Source of the DNA: Anoxybacillus sp. J5B_2022 | Lineage (GTDB): Bacteria; Bacillota; Bacilli; Bacillales; Anoxybacillaceae | Length of the DNA: 64,000 nt | Direction: 5' to 3' | NCBI RefSeq assembly: GCF_026847645.1 | Contig: NZ_JAPSMC010000006.1 | Coordinates: 1-64,000 of the forward strand | Notes under the pieces: generated by a model | Seen by the model: only the letters and a program-made list of their open reading frames with translations | What the model was told of the DNA's origin: nothing | Databases searched by the model: none | Shown here: positions 32,425 through 41,937 of the stretch, piece by piece | How positions within the stretch are numbered: position 1 is the stretch's first letter | Layout of the letters: the number at the start of each line of letters is the position of its first letter | Made by a program: the position numbers and the translations under genes

Positions 32425-32430
32425 GTTTCA

Positions 32431-32464
32431 AACAACCCGAACCGGCTTTCGATTCGGGTTGTTT
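32431..32464. terminator. Terminator between the 61-residue gene and resE
   Basis: AACAACCCGAA (32431-32441) pairs with TTCGGGTTGTT (32453-32463) and is followed by T on the plus strand; the minus strand also has TTTG-rich sequence. It lies between convergent genes. Confidence 0.85.
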
Positions 32465-32470
32465 TCGTGC

Positions 32471-32607
32471 TCAGTTGTTAATGTAGCGCTCAAATACAGA
32501 ACCAAAGTCTTTGACCGTATATTGCTTTTTTGTATCGACGAGCCATTGGAACGCGGTTTTGTTCAGTTCTGTTGTAAACTTCCGCGAATACAAGTCGCGA
32601 GAGTTTA
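32471..32607 (-). other. Possible small ORF or gene remnant after resE
   Basis: In a frame different from resE, the minus strand reads SRDLYSRKFTTELNKTAFQW, then LVDTKKQYTVKDFGSVFERYINN and a TGA at 32471-32473. The composition is that of a real folded protein, but no start codon with a ribosome site is visible; the frame continues upstream into resE. It could be the 3' remnant of a deleted gene. No family is recognised. Confidence 0.25.
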
Positions 32608-34392
32608 TGAACGATTGTTTTGCACCGGCAACGTAAACGTAAACGTCGTGCCTTCGCCAAGTTTGCTATGGACGGTGATCGTTCCTTTGTGCGCTTCGAC
32701 GATGTTTTTGGCAATCGCAAGCCCAAGTCCTGTTCCCGAACGGCCGCGCGTACGCGCTTTGTCCGCCTTGTAAAAACGTTCAAAAACAAACGGCAAATCG
32801 TCTTCCGGAATGCCTGAGCCTGAATCTTGCACATGGATCGTGACCGCATCACCGCTTCGTTCGACGATCACCTTCACCATTCCGTATTCATTTGTATGGC
32901 GAAGCGCATTGTCAATTAAGTTCGTCAACACTTGTTCAATTCGGTCCGGATCAATCGTCATATGCATGTCTTCACTGCGAAATTCAGCGGATAAATCGAT
33001 TTCCTTTTCTTTCGCCAGCCCTTGAAATTTGTGAATAATCCGCTCGATATACGGTCGTAGCTGAACCGTCTCGACATTTAACGTCATATGCCCTGCTTCC
33101 ATCCGCGCTAAATCCAACAAGTCATTAACAAGCCGCCCCATTCGGAGCGACTCATCATAAATCACTTTCGCCATTTCTTTCTTTTCTTCATCTGTTGCCG
33201 CAACATCATCGATGATTGCTTCGCTGTACCCTTGCAGCATCGCAATCGGCGTGCGCAGCTCATGCGACACGTTGGCGATAAAATCTTTGCGCAACTTATC
33301 GAGCCTCCGCTCTTCCGTCATATCGCGCAGCACGGCGACTGCCCCACGCACCGCCGTTTGGCTGTAAAGCGGCGTCATTAAAATGACCCACGTCCGTCCT
33401 TGCAACGTTACTTCCGTCGCCTGTTCTTGCTCTTCGTTCACTACGCGTGTAAACAAATCTTTTACTTGCGGCGGCAGCGCAGCCATCATCTCACTTTCGT
33501 TTCCTTGCTCAAAATACCATGCCTGCAAAAACCGCTCCGCCGGTGGATTCGTAATTAAAATTTCCCCGTCACGGTTAAACGTAATAACCCCGTCGGCCAT
33601 GCTGCTTAAAATGCTCGCCAGTTGCTCTTTTTCTTGGTTCAGCGCATTGATGTTAAATTGCAGGCGCCTTCCCATTTGATTAAATGCCCTCGCCAGCTCG
33701 CCAATTTCATCATGAGTTAAAATCGGAACTTTCGTGTCAAACTTGCCGCTCGCCACTTCAAAAGCCGCTTGGCGCATTTTACGCAGCGGCGCCGTAATGC
33801 GCGTCGATAAAAAAAATGCAAACACCGTCGTGAGCACGATCGCGATAAACGCGGCTAAAAAAATAAACTTTGTCGTCTGTCGCGTCGTATCCTCAACCGC
33901 TTTTAACGATTGGAGGACAAACACAGCTCCGTGTTTTCCGTCTGCGGTTGTTAACGGCACGCCGACGATAAGCCACTGGCTATTTCTTCCGTTTTCTGTA
34001 TACACATTTGGCAAATACGTTTTCTTTTTCACTTGTTTCGTGAATGCTTGCTTCAACTCTTCGTCTGCTTCAATGAACGATAGCGGCACATCGCGACGCT
34101 CAGAATGCGATGGCAAATACCAGTAATGCGTTTTGTCAATCACGATGATTGCTTTTGATGCATCGCCGACGAGCGATGAAGCAATCGAGCGGGCAAGCGC
34201 TTCATCTTGCCGCTCTTTCATCACTTCTGCCACTTTTACCGCCAGTTGCGTTAGCCCTTTTTCTGCCTCTTGTACGTGGTACGTTTCGAAAAATTTCAGA
34301 AGCAACATCGTTAACACAAACAAAACGCATGATACAAGCAGTAAAATAGTAACCCATAATTTTCCGACGACGCTTCGCCAAAACCGCATCAT
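32605..34392 (-). CDS. resE: Sensor histidine kinase ResE
   Basis: ResE is the membrane sensor for oxygen limitation and nitric oxide that phosphorylates ResD. The 595-residue protein has two membrane helices (about 12-34 and 172-192) around an extracellular sensing loop, a HAMP domain after [21 protein letters not shown], a PAS domain ([20 protein letters not shown]), the phospho-accepting histidine in [16 protein letters not shown], and an ATPase domain ([33 protein letters not shown]). The ATG overlaps the resD stop (ATGA). Confidence 0.96.
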   Translation of the reverse strand: MMRFWRSVVGKLWVTILLLVSCVLFVLTMLLLKFFETYHVQEAEKGLTQLAVKVAEVMKERQDEALARSIASSLVGDASKAIIVIDKTHYWYLPSHSERRDVPLSFIEADEELKQAFTKQVKKKTYLPNVYTENGRNSQWLIVGVPLTTADGKHGAVFVLQSLKAVEDTTRQTTKFIFLAAFIAIVLTTVFAFFLSTRITAPLRKMRQAAFEVASGKFDTKVPILTHDEIGELARAFNQMGRRLQFNINALNQEKEQLASILSSMADGVITFNRDGEILITNPPAERFLQAWYFEQGNESEMMAALPPQVKDLFTRVVNEEQEQATEVTLQGRTWVILMTPLYSQTAVRGAVAVLRDMTEERRLDKLRKDFIANVSHELRTPIAMLQGYSEAIIDDVAATDEEKKEMAKVIYDESLRMGRLVNDLLDLARMEAGHMTLNVETVQLRPYIERIIHKFQGLAKEKEIDLSAEFRSEDMHMTIDPDRIEQVLTNLIDNALRHTNEYGMVKVIVERSGDAVTIHVQDSGSGIPEDDLPFVFERFYKADKARTRGRSGTGLGLAIAKNIVEAHKGTITVHSKLGEGTTFTFTLPVQNNRS

Positions 34393-35105
34393 TCGTTCAC
34401 AACCTCAAACTTATAGCCAACTCCCCAAACGGTCACGATCATTTTTGCTGCTGTTGGCGACACTTTGTTTAACTTTTCACGAAGCCGTTTAATGTGCGTA
34501 TCGACCGTCCGCAAATCGCCAAAAAATTCGTAATGCCATACTTCTTTTAACAACTGCTCGCGGTCAAACACCTTATCCGGCGACTTCGCCAAAAATAAAA
34601 GTAGCTCGTACTCTTTCGGCGTTAAGCTTACTTCTTTTCCATCCGCCGTCACGCGATGCGCGTCATTATCGATCGTTAAATGCGGGAAAACGAGCACATC
34701 TTTTGCGGTCGTATCTGCTTGAATGTAAGTTGCATTGGCGGCGCGGCGCAACAATGCCTTCACGCGTAACACAACTTCGCGAGGGCTGAATGGCTTGACG
34801 ATGTAATCGTCCGTTCCCGCTTCAAACCCTTGCACGCGGTTTGCTTCTTCACCTTTTGCTGTTAACATAATGATCGGCGTCGCTTTCTTTTCGCGAATTT
34901 CTTTACATACTTCTACCCCGTCTTTGCCCGGAAGCATTAAATCGAGCAAAATGAGATCGTAATCGTTTTCTAATGCTTTTTTGAGCGCATCATCCCCGTT
35001 ATCGGCCTCTTCAATCACGTATTCTTCGCGCTCTAAATACATTTTTAATAAGCGACGAATGCGTTCTTCGTCATCGACTACTAAAATTTTCACTTGTTTA
35101 TCCAT
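34389..35105 (-). CDS. resD: Response regulator ResD
   Basis: The 238-residue OmpR/PhoB-type regulator has an N-terminal receiver ([12 protein letters not shown], phospho-acceptor D55 in [13 protein letters not shown], the switch lysine in [11 protein letters not shown]) and a C-terminal winged helix ([26 protein letters not shown]). It activates cytochrome maturation and anaerobic respiration genes, including the resABC genes next to it. ATG with GGGAGG 8 nt upstream. A terminator separates resDE from resABC, so it has its own promoter in 35106-35200, where I could not fix the exact boxes. Confidence 0.97.
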   Translation of the reverse strand: MDKQVKILVVDDEERIRRLLKMYLEREEYVIEEADNGDDALKKALENDYDLILLDLMLPGKDGVEVCKEIREKKATPIIMLTAKGEEANRVQGFEAGTDDYIVKPFSPREVVLRVKALLRRAANATYIQADTTAKDVLVFPHLTIDNDAHRVTADGKEVSLTPKEYELLLFLAKSPDKVFDREQLLKEVWHYEFFGDLRTVDTHIKRLREKLNKVSPTAAKMIVTVWGVGYKFEVVNE

Positions 35106-35202
35106 ATGAACATCCTCCCTTGCTCACTATTTTACAAAAACACGAATATTTTATCTACATTTTCCCGAAGTAAACATTCAAAATATAGAAAAGATGCAAT
35201 TG

Positions 35203-35235
35203 AAAAAGGGACATCTCCGAGAGACATCCCCTTTT
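35203..35235 (-). terminator. Terminator of resABC
   Basis: AAAAAGGGA-CA-TCTC (35203-35215) pairs with GAGA-CA-TCCC-CTTTT (35221-35235), with a small internal loop. The T run is on the minus strand, directly after the resC stop. Confidence 0.75.
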
Positions 35236-35237
35236 CT

Positions 35238-36422
35238 TTACATACCGGCATACGAATGCAGACCGGCAATGACAAGGTTCACGGCTACAAGATTAAACAT
35301 GATGATCGCAAAACCGATGACCGCAAGCCATGCCGATTTTTCCCCATGCCATCCTTTCGATAAGCGAAGGTGTAAAAACGCCGCATAAAACAGCCACGTA
35401 ATGAGCGCCCATACTTCTTTCGGGTCCCATCCCCAGAAGCGCGTCCACGCAATTTGCGCCCAAATCATCGCGAAAATAAGCGCACCGAGCGTAAACACCG
35501 GAAATCCGATCGCCACCGCACGATAACTAATTTCATCCGTTAAATCTAAATTGACGTTTTTCACAAGCGGCTGAAGAGCGGCGGCCACGCGCTTCCGCAA
35601 CACAAGTCGGAACAACAAATAAAGCACCGCTCCGCCAAACAATGACCAAATGACAGTATTTAACCTTTTCGCATTAATAATCGCTGGCATTTCGGCAAGC
35701 GGTTGAAAACGGTCAGCGCTTTCTTTTTCTAACTGTCCTTGATTCGGACCGACGAGCGCTGGCATATTATAGATTACTTCTTTTTCCATGCCGTTTTTGT
35801 CGATCCATTTAAACTTCGCCTCATAACCAGCGATACTAAATGCGCTCGAAACAGCGACAAAGCCGAGCGTTGTGATCAAACAAAACAGCACAAACTCCAA
35901 CCAAAACGTGCGCTTGCTCGGCTTCGATTGATCGACAGCACGAATTAAATAAATGAGTCCCGCTGCAAAACTAACCGCCAAAATCGCTTCCCCAGCGGCC
36001 GCTGTCGTCACATGGATCTTCAACCAGTCACTCTGTAACGCCGGAATAAGCGGCGTAATCTCGCGCGGGAACATGCTTGCATAAGCGATCATGAGCAATG
36101 CGATCGGCAATGTGAATAATCCGAGCACGCTTGTTTTATAAATAAAATAAATAATGATAAAGGCGGCGACCAGCATCATCCCGAAAAAGGTGATGTACTC
36201 AAATAAGTTGCTGACCGGCGCGTGTCCCGCCGCAATCCACCTTATAATAAAATACCCTAATTGGGAAATAAATCCTGCGATCGTAACTGTAATCCCAATC
36301 GTTGCCCAGCGACTCGTGCGCGATGCTCCTTTTTTATCACGAATCGTGCCGCCAAAAAAGAGCGTTCCAATCAAATATAGAACAAATGCGATATACAGCA
36401 ATGTGCTACTGAGTTGCACCAT
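35238..36422 (-). CDS. resC: Cytochrome c biogenesis protein ResC (CcsA family)
   Basis: The 394-residue multi-pass membrane protein, with ResB, forms the system II heme-export and ligation complex for c-type cytochromes. The tryptophan-rich heme-binding motif [19 protein letters not shown] is at about residues 322-340, and histidines near [16 protein letters not shown] and the [14 protein letters not shown] loop supply external and internal heme ligands. Helices fill most of the sequence. It overlaps the end of resB by 17 bp. Confidence 0.95.
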   Translation of the reverse strand: MVQLSSTLLYIAFVLYLIGTLFFGGTIRDKKGASRTSRWATIGITVTIAGFISQLGYFIIRWIAAGHAPVSNLFEYITFFGMMLVAAFIIIYFIYKTSVLGLFTLPIALLMIAYASMFPREITPLIPALQSDWLKIHVTTAAAGEAILAVSFAAGLIYLIRAVDQSKPSKRTFWLEFVLFCLITTLGFVAVSSAFSIAGYEAKFKWIDKNGMEKEVIYNMPALVGPNQGQLEKESADRFQPLAEMPAIINAKRLNTVIWSLFGGAVLYLLFRLVLRKRVAAALQPLVKNVNLDLTDEISYRAVAIGFPVFTLGALIFAMIWAQIAWTRFWGWDPKEVWALITWLFYAAFLHLRLSKGWHGEKSAWLAVIGFAIIMFNLVAVNLVIAGLHSYAGM

Positions 36423-38061
36423 GCTCGTTCCCTCCTTGCGCTGCTTTCTTCTCCATTCCCACCTGATCGATCGGCATCGTTAACCCTGTTCCTTCGATGA
36501 TCGATTTAATTTCATTTTTTAATCCGAACCAGTTTTTATTCGTATGGGCCGCAAGCCATACTTCCCCGTTTACTCGCTTAAGCCAAATGCGGCGATGGTT
36601 CCAATACATTCCTTGAATAACCCCAATCATAAAAATCGTTCCACCCACGCCTAAAATCCATAACGTAAAATCACGGCGCACCGTTAAAGCGGATACATTT
36701 CTCGTTTCGATGCCGGCAAACGCCATTTTGTACTTGTTGCTACCAAACGGCTCAATCGTCTGGCGGATCGCTACGAAACTCACTTCCCCTTTCGGCTTGT
36801 CCGGTGCGTACATTTTAAAGACGAACGCCGGATTGTTCGGAATTTTTGTTTTCGTCGCCGGATTACCGTCATTATCAAAATAAAAATCAGGAAAATAGCT
36901 GAGCAGCTCCACCCGATATCCTTTTCCCAAGTTGTAAGAAGGCGTCGGATTGCGCAGATCAACCGTCACTGTTCCAAACGATGTCCCCGTTTTTTTGTCG
37001 ATGAGCTGAAACGACATTTTGCTTAGTTCATTCAATTTAAAATCGACTTGGTAAAGCGCATAATGATCATATTTTAACGGATCGTTTACACGAATCTTAT
37101 ATTCTTTTACTTTTTGTAATTTCGGCTCTTCTCCTGGGATGACCGGACCGACGCGCTTATACAAAACGGCATTTGTCTGATATGTTTTAGCCACCATACC
37201 GCTGCCGACGCGGTCAATCGCTGCATTAAACACTTCGTTTTCTTTCCCTTTTTCGTACGTTTCAAAAATAAACTTTTCGTTTTTCAAAAAATATTTCCCG
37301 TTTGTTCCCGGAATTTCTTTCGTTTCGCCTTCGCGAATCCAGAGCACTTTATCGACATACATTCCAGGCACAAAGCGAAGCATCGCCCCGATTAAGAAAA
37401 TAATTAATCCAATATGGTTGACGTACGGACCCCATCGCGAAAAGCGCCCTTTTTCGGCGAGAATGTTACCGTTTTCTTCACGGATGTGATAGCGGCGTTT
37501 CGCTAGACGCTCTTTCAGCGTTTCAAAAAGGCGCTCATCATTCACATTCGTTATGCTGAATAAGCGCTGGCGGCGCAAAAAGGTTTCATGACGCGCCACC
37601 CCTTGATTGTTCAGCGCGCGATAAAGCGGAATCACCCGGTCTAAACTGCAAATGACGAGCGAAACACCGATTGAGGCAAGCAACAGCATGTACCACCATG
37701 AACCGTATAAATTGTTGAATCCGAGCTCATAATATAATTTCCCTGCCCACCCGTACTGATCTTCATAATATTGGGCCGGTGTTACGTTCGGTGGCAAATA
37801 CATTTGTTGTGGAAAAATCGTACCAATTGCCGATGCAATCAATGTGATGACAATGAGCCATACGCCGACTTTGACTGATGAAAAAAAATTCCAAATTTTA
37901 TCTATGATCGTTTTGTTGTACGTTTGGGAGCGGCGGGCGCTTCCTTCATAGCGCATATCCAATAACGGTTTCGTTGTTTCTTCAATCGGCTTCCCGCACG
38001 ACTCACAAAAAGCTGTGCCATATGGATTGACGTGACCACATTCGCATTTTACTTGTTCCAT
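36406..38061 (-). CDS. resB: Cytochrome c biogenesis protein ResB
   Basis: The 551-residue partner of ResC starts with a small zinc-ribbon-like segment ([19 protein letters not shown], residues 5-23), as in B. subtilis ResB. Membrane helices follow near residues 67-87 ([20 protein letters not shown]), 123-143 and 212-228, then a large extracellular domain and a last helix near 460-480. It holds apocytochrome and heme on the outside of the membrane. The start ATG is 12 bp after the resA stop. Confidence 0.95.
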   Translation of the reverse strand: MEQVKCECGHVNPYGTAFCESCGKPIEETTKPLLDMRYEGSARRSQTYNKTIIDKIWNFFSSVKVGVWLIVITLIASAIGTIFPQQMYLPPNVTPAQYYEDQYGWAGKLYYELGFNNLYGSWWYMLLLASIGVSLVICSLDRVIPLYRALNNQGVARHETFLRRQRLFSITNVNDERLFETLKERLAKRRYHIREENGNILAEKGRFSRWGPYVNHIGLIIFLIGAMLRFVPGMYVDKVLWIREGETKEIPGTNGKYFLKNEKFIFETYEKGKENEVFNAAIDRVGSGMVAKTYQTNAVLYKRVGPVIPGEEPKLQKVKEYKIRVNDPLKYDHYALYQVDFKLNELSKMSFQLIDKKTGTSFGTVTVDLRNPTPSYNLGKGYRVELLSYFPDFYFDNDGNPATKTKIPNNPAFVFKMYAPDKPKGEVSFVAIRQTIEPFGSNKYKMAFAGIETRNVSALTVRRDFTLWILGVGGTIFMIGVIQGMYWNHRRIWLKRVNGEVWLAAHTNKNWFGLKNEIKSIIEGTGLTMPIDQVGMEKKAAQGGNEHGATQ

Positions 38062-38073
38062 GACAAAAACTCC

Positions 38074-38595
38074 CTACGGTTTAATGCTTTCCATGTATTG
38101 TTTAACCATCTCTTCTGTCATCGTTCCAGTAATAATTTGTTTAATTTTTCCGTCTTTATCAATTAAAAACGTCGTTGGCAACGGGTCGATTTCATAAGCG
38201 TTCATCACTTGGTCTTCGCGGTCAATGACAACCGGAAATGTCAGCCCGAACCGGTCGACAAATTTTTGCACGCTTAATTTTGGTTCGCCGACATTGACCG
38301 CCAGCACTTCGACCCCTTGTTTTTTATAGACCGCATATTGCCGGTTAATATACGGCATTTCTCGTTCACACGGCTTGCACCACGTTCCCCAGAAGTTTAA
38401 AAATACTCCTTTGCCGCGGTAATCAGAAAGGCGGTGCTTTTTTCCGTTCAAATCGGTTAGCACAAAATCCGGAGCGGTTGCACCAACTTTAATTTCCGTT
38501 TTTTCGGTAAAAAAGTTCGAGTAAATCGTATACCCGACAGCCGCTAACAAAAGCAATAAAATAACCGTCCGCATCACAAGTCGCTGTTTTTTCAT
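38074..38595 (-). CDS. resA: Thiol-disulfide oxidoreductase ResA
   Basis: ResA reduces the CXXCH cysteines of apocytochrome c outside the membrane so that heme can be attached. The 173-residue protein has an N-terminal membrane anchor (LVMRTVILLLLLAAVGYTIY) and a thioredoxin domain with the active site WGTWCKPC and the cis-proline loop PLPTTFLI. Two adjacent ATGs exist; the second (38593-38595) is 7 nt from GGGAGAG and fits the B. subtilis N-terminus MKKKRRL. It is the first gene of the resABC operon. Confidence 0.95.
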   Translation of the reverse strand: MKKQRLVMRTVILLLLLAAVGYTIYSNFFTEKTEIKVGATAPDFVLTDLNGKKHRLSDYRGKGVFLNFWGTWCKPCEREMPYINRQYAVYKKQGVEVLAVNVGEPKLSVQKFVDRFGLTFPVVIDREDQVMNAYEIDPLPTTFLIDKDGKIKQIITGTMTEEMVKQYMESIKP

Positions 38596-38633
38596 CATCC
38601 AACTCTCCCATAACGAAAGATATGCCATTTTTC

Positions 38634-38691
38634 ATTATAGCAATATCCACTGCACCCATAATGAAAACTATGTGAACATTATGTGACAAAC
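38634..38691 (-). promoter_or_regulatory. Promoter of resABC with candidate ResD boxes
   Basis: On the minus strand an extended -10, TTGCTATAAT (TATAAT is the complement of 38634-38639), lies about 40 bp before resA. Two direct repeats, ATGTGAACATT (38670-38680) and ATGTGACAAAC (38681-38691), sit about 45-65 bp upstream of the expected start site, with 11-bp phasing. They resemble the TTGTGAA-type sites bound by ResD. Confidence 0.5.
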
Positions 38692-38733
38692 ACGAAAAGC
38701 GTGGGCGACTGGGTAGCTGCGACTAACGCTAGG

Positions 38734-39471
38734 CTATACGCGCGCGTGCTCGCCGGATAGCGCAAGCGCCCGCAATTGTTTCACCTCATGCGGTGTTAAT
38801 TCTCGATAGTCGCCAGGATTCAACCCTTTTAAATCAAGAAAAGCATAGCGCTCTCGCTTTAATTTCATTACTTGGCAACCGATCGCTTCAAACATGCGGC
38901 GCACTTGGCGGTTGCGCCCTTCGTGAATGCGAACTTCGATAATCGCCGTTTTCTTTCGTTTATCAAGTGAAAGCATTTTCACTTTTGCCGGTGCAGTCAT
39001 CCCGTCTTCGAGCATAATGCCTTTTTCCAACTGTTTCAGTTGTTCTCTTCGCGGAATCCCTTTTACTTTCGCTACATATACTTTTTGGATTTCATAGCGC
39101 GGATGCATTAATAGGTTCGCGAAATCGCCGTCATTCGTCAATAACAACAGCCCCGATGTATCGTAATCCAACCGACCGATTGGATAAATACGCTGGCGCA
39201 ACTCTTTAAAAAAGTCCGTTACCACTTTCCGCCCTTTGTCGTCTTTCACGCTGGAAATGACACCGCGCGGCTTATAAAAAAGGTAGTAAACCGGCTCTTC
39301 TCTCTCGACCGGAATGCCATCCACTTCAATTTTATCTTGCGGACCAACTTTCACGCCTAGTTCGGTCACGATGTTGCCGTTCACTTTCACTTTTCCTTGT
39401 AAAATCAGCTCTTCTGCTTTCCTTCTCGATGCAATGCCCGAGTGGGCAATCACTTTCTGCAATCGTTCCAT
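38734..39471 (-). CDS. rluB: 23S rRNA pseudouridine synthase RluB
   Basis: This 245-residue RsuA-family enzyme makes a pseudouridine in 23S rRNA helix 80 (E. coli position 2605). It has an N-terminal S4 RNA-binding domain (MERLQKVIAHSGIASRRKAE, residues 1-60), the catalytic aspartate in GRLDYDTSGLLLLTND and the RQVRRMFEAIG motif. The frame extends to 39528, but ATG at 39469-39471 has GAGGTG upstream and matches the family start. It lies between resA and spmB as in B. subtilis. Confidence 0.95.
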   Translation of the reverse strand: MERLQKVIAHSGIASRRKAEELILQGKVKVNGNIVTELGVKVGPQDKIEVDGIPVEREEPVYYLFYKPRGVISSVKDDKGRKVVTDFFKELRQRIYPIGRLDYDTSGLLLLTNDGDFANLLMHPRYEIQKVYVAKVKGIPRREQLKQLEKGIMLEDGMTAPAKVKMLSLDKRKKTAIIEVRIHEGRNRQVRRMFEAIGCQVMKLKRERYAFLDLKGLNPGDYRELTPHEVKQLRALALSGEHARV

Positions 39472-39563
39472 CGCTTTCACCTCATCACTCATCTTACTCT
39501 TTTCGACAAAAAGATACAAGCGTGCCATCCTATTTTTATCATACTACGTTTTCTTGCGTAAAC

Positions 39564-39588
39564 AAAAAAGCAACCGCAACCGGTTGCC
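39564..39588 (-). terminator. Terminator of dacB-spmA-spmB
   Basis: GCAACCG (39570-39576) pairs with CGGTTGC (39581-39587) and is followed on the minus strand by TTTTTT. It begins right after the spmB stop. Confidence 0.88.
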
Positions 39589-40124
39589 TATTTTCCGAAT
39601 ACAAGCAATACGATGAAAAAAGAAACGACGAAGCTTAAGATGTCGGCTAAAACGCCGACTTTTAACGCATCGCCCATTTTTTTGATGCCGACGGCTCCAA
39701 AATAAACGGTGAGCACGTACAACGTAGTTTCCGTGCTGCCTTGAATCGTGGAAGCGAGCCGACCGATAAACGAATCCGGACCGTATGTCGCAATCAAATC
39801 AGTCGTCATTCCTAAAGCGGCGGTGCCGGAAATCGTGCGCACAATTGCCAACGGGATGACTTCCGGTGGCATCCCGATTGCCTCGGCTAACGGCTTAATA
39901 AACCCCATCAAATAGTCAAGCGCACCGGACGCACGAAAAATCGACACTGACACAAGCATGCCAACTAAATACGGAATAATCGAAAAAGCGATGTGAATGC
40001 CTTCTTTTCCCCCTTCGACAAACGATTCATACGTCGGTACGCGCTTCCACGTCCCGTATAACAAAATAAATCCGATAATGGCTGGAATAAGCCAAAGCGA
40101 AATCCATTGCACAAACGCCATCAT
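39588..40124 (-). CDS. spmB: Spore maturation protein SpmB
   Basis: The 178-residue nucleoside-recognition (Gate) domain membrane protein acts with SpmA in lowering spore core water content. Several helices are visible, with FSIIPYLVGMLVSVSIFRASG and IVRTISGTAALGM segments. The ATG overlaps the spmA stop (ATGA). The order dacB-spmA-spmB is that of the B. subtilis operon expressed in the mother cell. Confidence 0.94.
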   Translation of the reverse strand: MMAFVQWISLWLIPAIIGFILLYGTWKRVPTYESFVEGGKEGIHIAFSIIPYLVGMLVSVSIFRASGALDYLMGFIKPLAEAIGMPPEVIPLAIVRTISGTAALGMTTDLIATYGPDSFIGRLASTIQGSTETTLYVLTVYFGAVGIKKMGDALKVGVLADILSFVVSFFIVLLVFGK

Positions 40125-40714
40125 CGCTTCCCACCTCGCGTCCGTTTCCAGTAATAATACCGGTCAATAAAAATCGCACCAATCGTCGCTAGCGAGGAAG
40201 CGATGAACGTTGTTCCAATAATTTCCCCTGGCGACGCCGAGCCGTACGTCATGCGAATCGAGATGACCGTTGCGGGAATAAGGGTAATTCCTGACGTATT
40301 CATCGCCAAAAACGTTACCATTGACCGGCTTGCCGTTTCGCGCTCTCCGTTTAGCTTTTTCAATTCTTCCATCGCTTTAATGCCAAGCGGGGTGGCCGCA
40401 TTGCCAAGCCCGAACATATTCGCAACCATATTCGAAACGATATACCCAAGCGCCGGATGATCTTTCGGCACTTCTGGAAACAGCCGCCGCACAAACGGAG
40501 TGAATAAACGAGCAAGCTTCGCAAGCAATCCTGCATCTTCGGCAATTTTCATCAATCCAAGCCAAAATACTAAAATGCTAATCATCCCAATGCTAATTGT
40601 CACCGCTTCTTTTGCACTTTTAAAAACCGCTTCATTTACTTCTTCCATCGTGCCGTTGATCGCCGCAAAAACAATGCCAATAAGCGCCATGGCCGCCCAA
40701 ATCAAATTAACCAT
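40121..40714 (-). CDS. spmA: Spore maturation protein SpmA
   Basis: The 197-residue membrane protein has the same Gate-domain fold as SpmB (MVNLIWAAMALIGIVFAAIN at the start, GYIVSNMVANMFGLGNAATPLG near residue 90). It is required with SpmB for full spore core dehydration and heat resistance. The frame extends upstream to 40726, but ATG at 40712-40714 matches the B. subtilis N-terminus; it overlaps the dacB end by 8 bp. Confidence 0.94.
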   Translation of the reverse strand: MVNLIWAAMALIGIVFAAINGTMEEVNEAVFKSAKEAVTISIGMISILVFWLGLMKIAEDAGLLAKLARLFTPFVRRLFPEVPKDHPALGYIVSNMVANMFGLGNAATPLGIKAMEELKKLNGERETASRSMVTFLAMNTSGITLIPATVISIRMTYGSASPGEIIGTTFIASSLATIGAIFIDRYYYWKRTRGGKR

Positions 40715-41846
40715 CGTGCCCCACACCTAAAAAGAACACAAGTTTCCAAATGGAACCGTTCGTTTGTTTGCTTTGGCGCTTTTTATACAAAAGCGGGACT
40801 TCATCGACCGGTTGTCCATCTAAATATAGTACTGCTTTGCCAACAACGGTCGGAATAAGCGCTCGCTCTTCTTTCCATTGTTCTTTCGGCCGAAGAAGCT
40901 GAATGTGCACGCGCAATTTTTCCATTTCTTCTTTTGTGACGGGATATACTAAATCGCGGGATGCTTGCAGATGGTTTCGATAAAACTTGTCGTTTACACG
41001 TTGCCCGATTCGCTCTTTGCTCACTTTCGCAAGCACATAATGGTCAAATCCGTATTCGTACATGGAAATATGGTCGTTCCAATCATCAGGGGCGTTGAGC
41101 GTCACCGCGATTAATTCTAGCCCGTCTTTTTCCGCACTCGTCACAAGCGTCCGCTTCGCTCGTTTCGTATAGCCTGTTTTGCCGCCTGTACAATATTCGT
41201 ACAAGTTCGTTAACAATTTGTTTTTATTGCGCCAGATCCGATCCCAATTTTCATCGGGATTCGGAGCACGGTATACTTTCGTACCGGAAATTTTGCGAAA
41301 CGTGTCGTTATACATCGCATAGCGCATTAATAGCGCCATATCATACGCGGTGGAATAATGGTTTTCCGCATCATCAAGCCCGTGTGGATTGGCAAAATGT
41401 GTGTCGCGCATCCCAATTTCGGCTGCTTTTTGATTCATTAAAAACACAAATCCTTCCACACTGCCGCCGACATGTTCCGCAATCGCCACCGCCGCATCGT
41501 TCCCTGAACGGAGCATAAGCCCATAGACAAGGTCGCGCAATTTAATTTTTTCCCCTTCTTTCAAATAGATGGAAGAACCTTCTGCTCGTACCGCGCGGGC
41601 GCTTACCGTCACTGTTTCATCTAGTTTCCCTGACTCAATCGCCAAAATGGCCGTCATAATTTTTGTAATGCTCGCAATGCGCCGCTTCGTATGGGCGTCT
41701 TTTTCAAACAATACTCGACCTGACGTCTGTTCCATTAAAATCGCGCTTTGCGCGCTGACGTCTTGCGCTTTCGTCCGCTGCGGAATGCATGAAAAAATCA
41801 TTGCCAGCACCACAATGCAAGCGAGCCATCGTTTCCTTTGCCGCAT
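40707..41846 (-). CDS. dacB: Sporulation D-alanyl-D-alanine carboxypeptidase DacB
   Basis: DacB (PBP5*) trims peptide side chains of spore cortex peptidoglycan and so controls its cross-linking. The 379-residue protein has a signal peptide (ACIVVLAMIFSCIPQRTKA), the catalytic SxxK in IASITKIM, the SxN motif RSGND and the KTG motif GGKTGYTK, then a C-terminal domain. Family length is 382 in B. subtilis. The frame is open for 80 further codons upstream, but ATG at 41844-41846 directly precedes the signal peptide. Confidence 0.95.
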   Translation of the reverse strand: MRQRKRWLACIVVLAMIFSCIPQRTKAQDVSAQSAILMEQTSGRVLFEKDAHTKRRIASITKIMTAILAIESGKLDETVTVSARAVRAEGSSIYLKEGEKIKLRDLVYGLMLRSGNDAAVAIAEHVGGSVEGFVFLMNQKAAEIGMRDTHFANPHGLDDAENHYSTAYDMALLMRYAMYNDTFRKISGTKVYRAPNPDENWDRIWRNKNKLLTNLYEYCTGGKTGYTKRAKRTLVTSAEKDGLELIAVTLNAPDDWNDHISMYEYGFDHYVLAKVSKERIGQRVNDKFYRNHLQASRDLVYPVTKEEMEKLRVHIQLLRPKEQWKEERALIPTVVGKAVLYLDGQPVDEVPLLYKKRQSKQTNGSIWKLVFFLGVGHDG

Positions 41847-41876
41847 GTAACCCCATCCCTTTTGCCGTTTTGTACA

Positions 41877-41904
41877 AGTGTATGCAGCAGAAAAAGGGAT
41901 ATGC
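41877..41904 (-). promoter_or_regulatory. Candidate SigE promoter of dacB-spmA-spmB
   Basis: On the minus strand CATACACT (complement of 41877-41884) fits the SigE -10 consensus, with GCATATC (complement of 41898-41904) 13 nt upstream as a possible -35. dacB is SigE-dependent in B. subtilis. The spacing is slightly short, so the call is tentative. Confidence 0.5.
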
Positions 41905-41907
41905 GTA

Positions 41908-41931
41908 AAAGCGGGCGGGAATGTCCCGCCC
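41908..41931 (-). terminator. Terminator of the superoxide dismutase gene
   Basis: A GC-rich stem, GGGCGGGA (41913-41920) with TCCCGCCC (41924-41931), has an ATG loop. On the minus strand TTTTACG follows. It begins 7 bp after the stop. Confidence 0.85.
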
Positions 41932-41937
41932 TGTTTG

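Noticed and set aside
32042-32431. Minus-strand ORF of 129 codons across the MITE
   Set aside because: It runs through the MITE, its target duplications and the well-supported gene at 32239-32424; no ribosome site.
32490-32852. Minus-strand ORF of 120 codons overlapping resE
   Set aside because: Arg-rich shadow of the resE ATPase domain in another frame, without a ribosome site.
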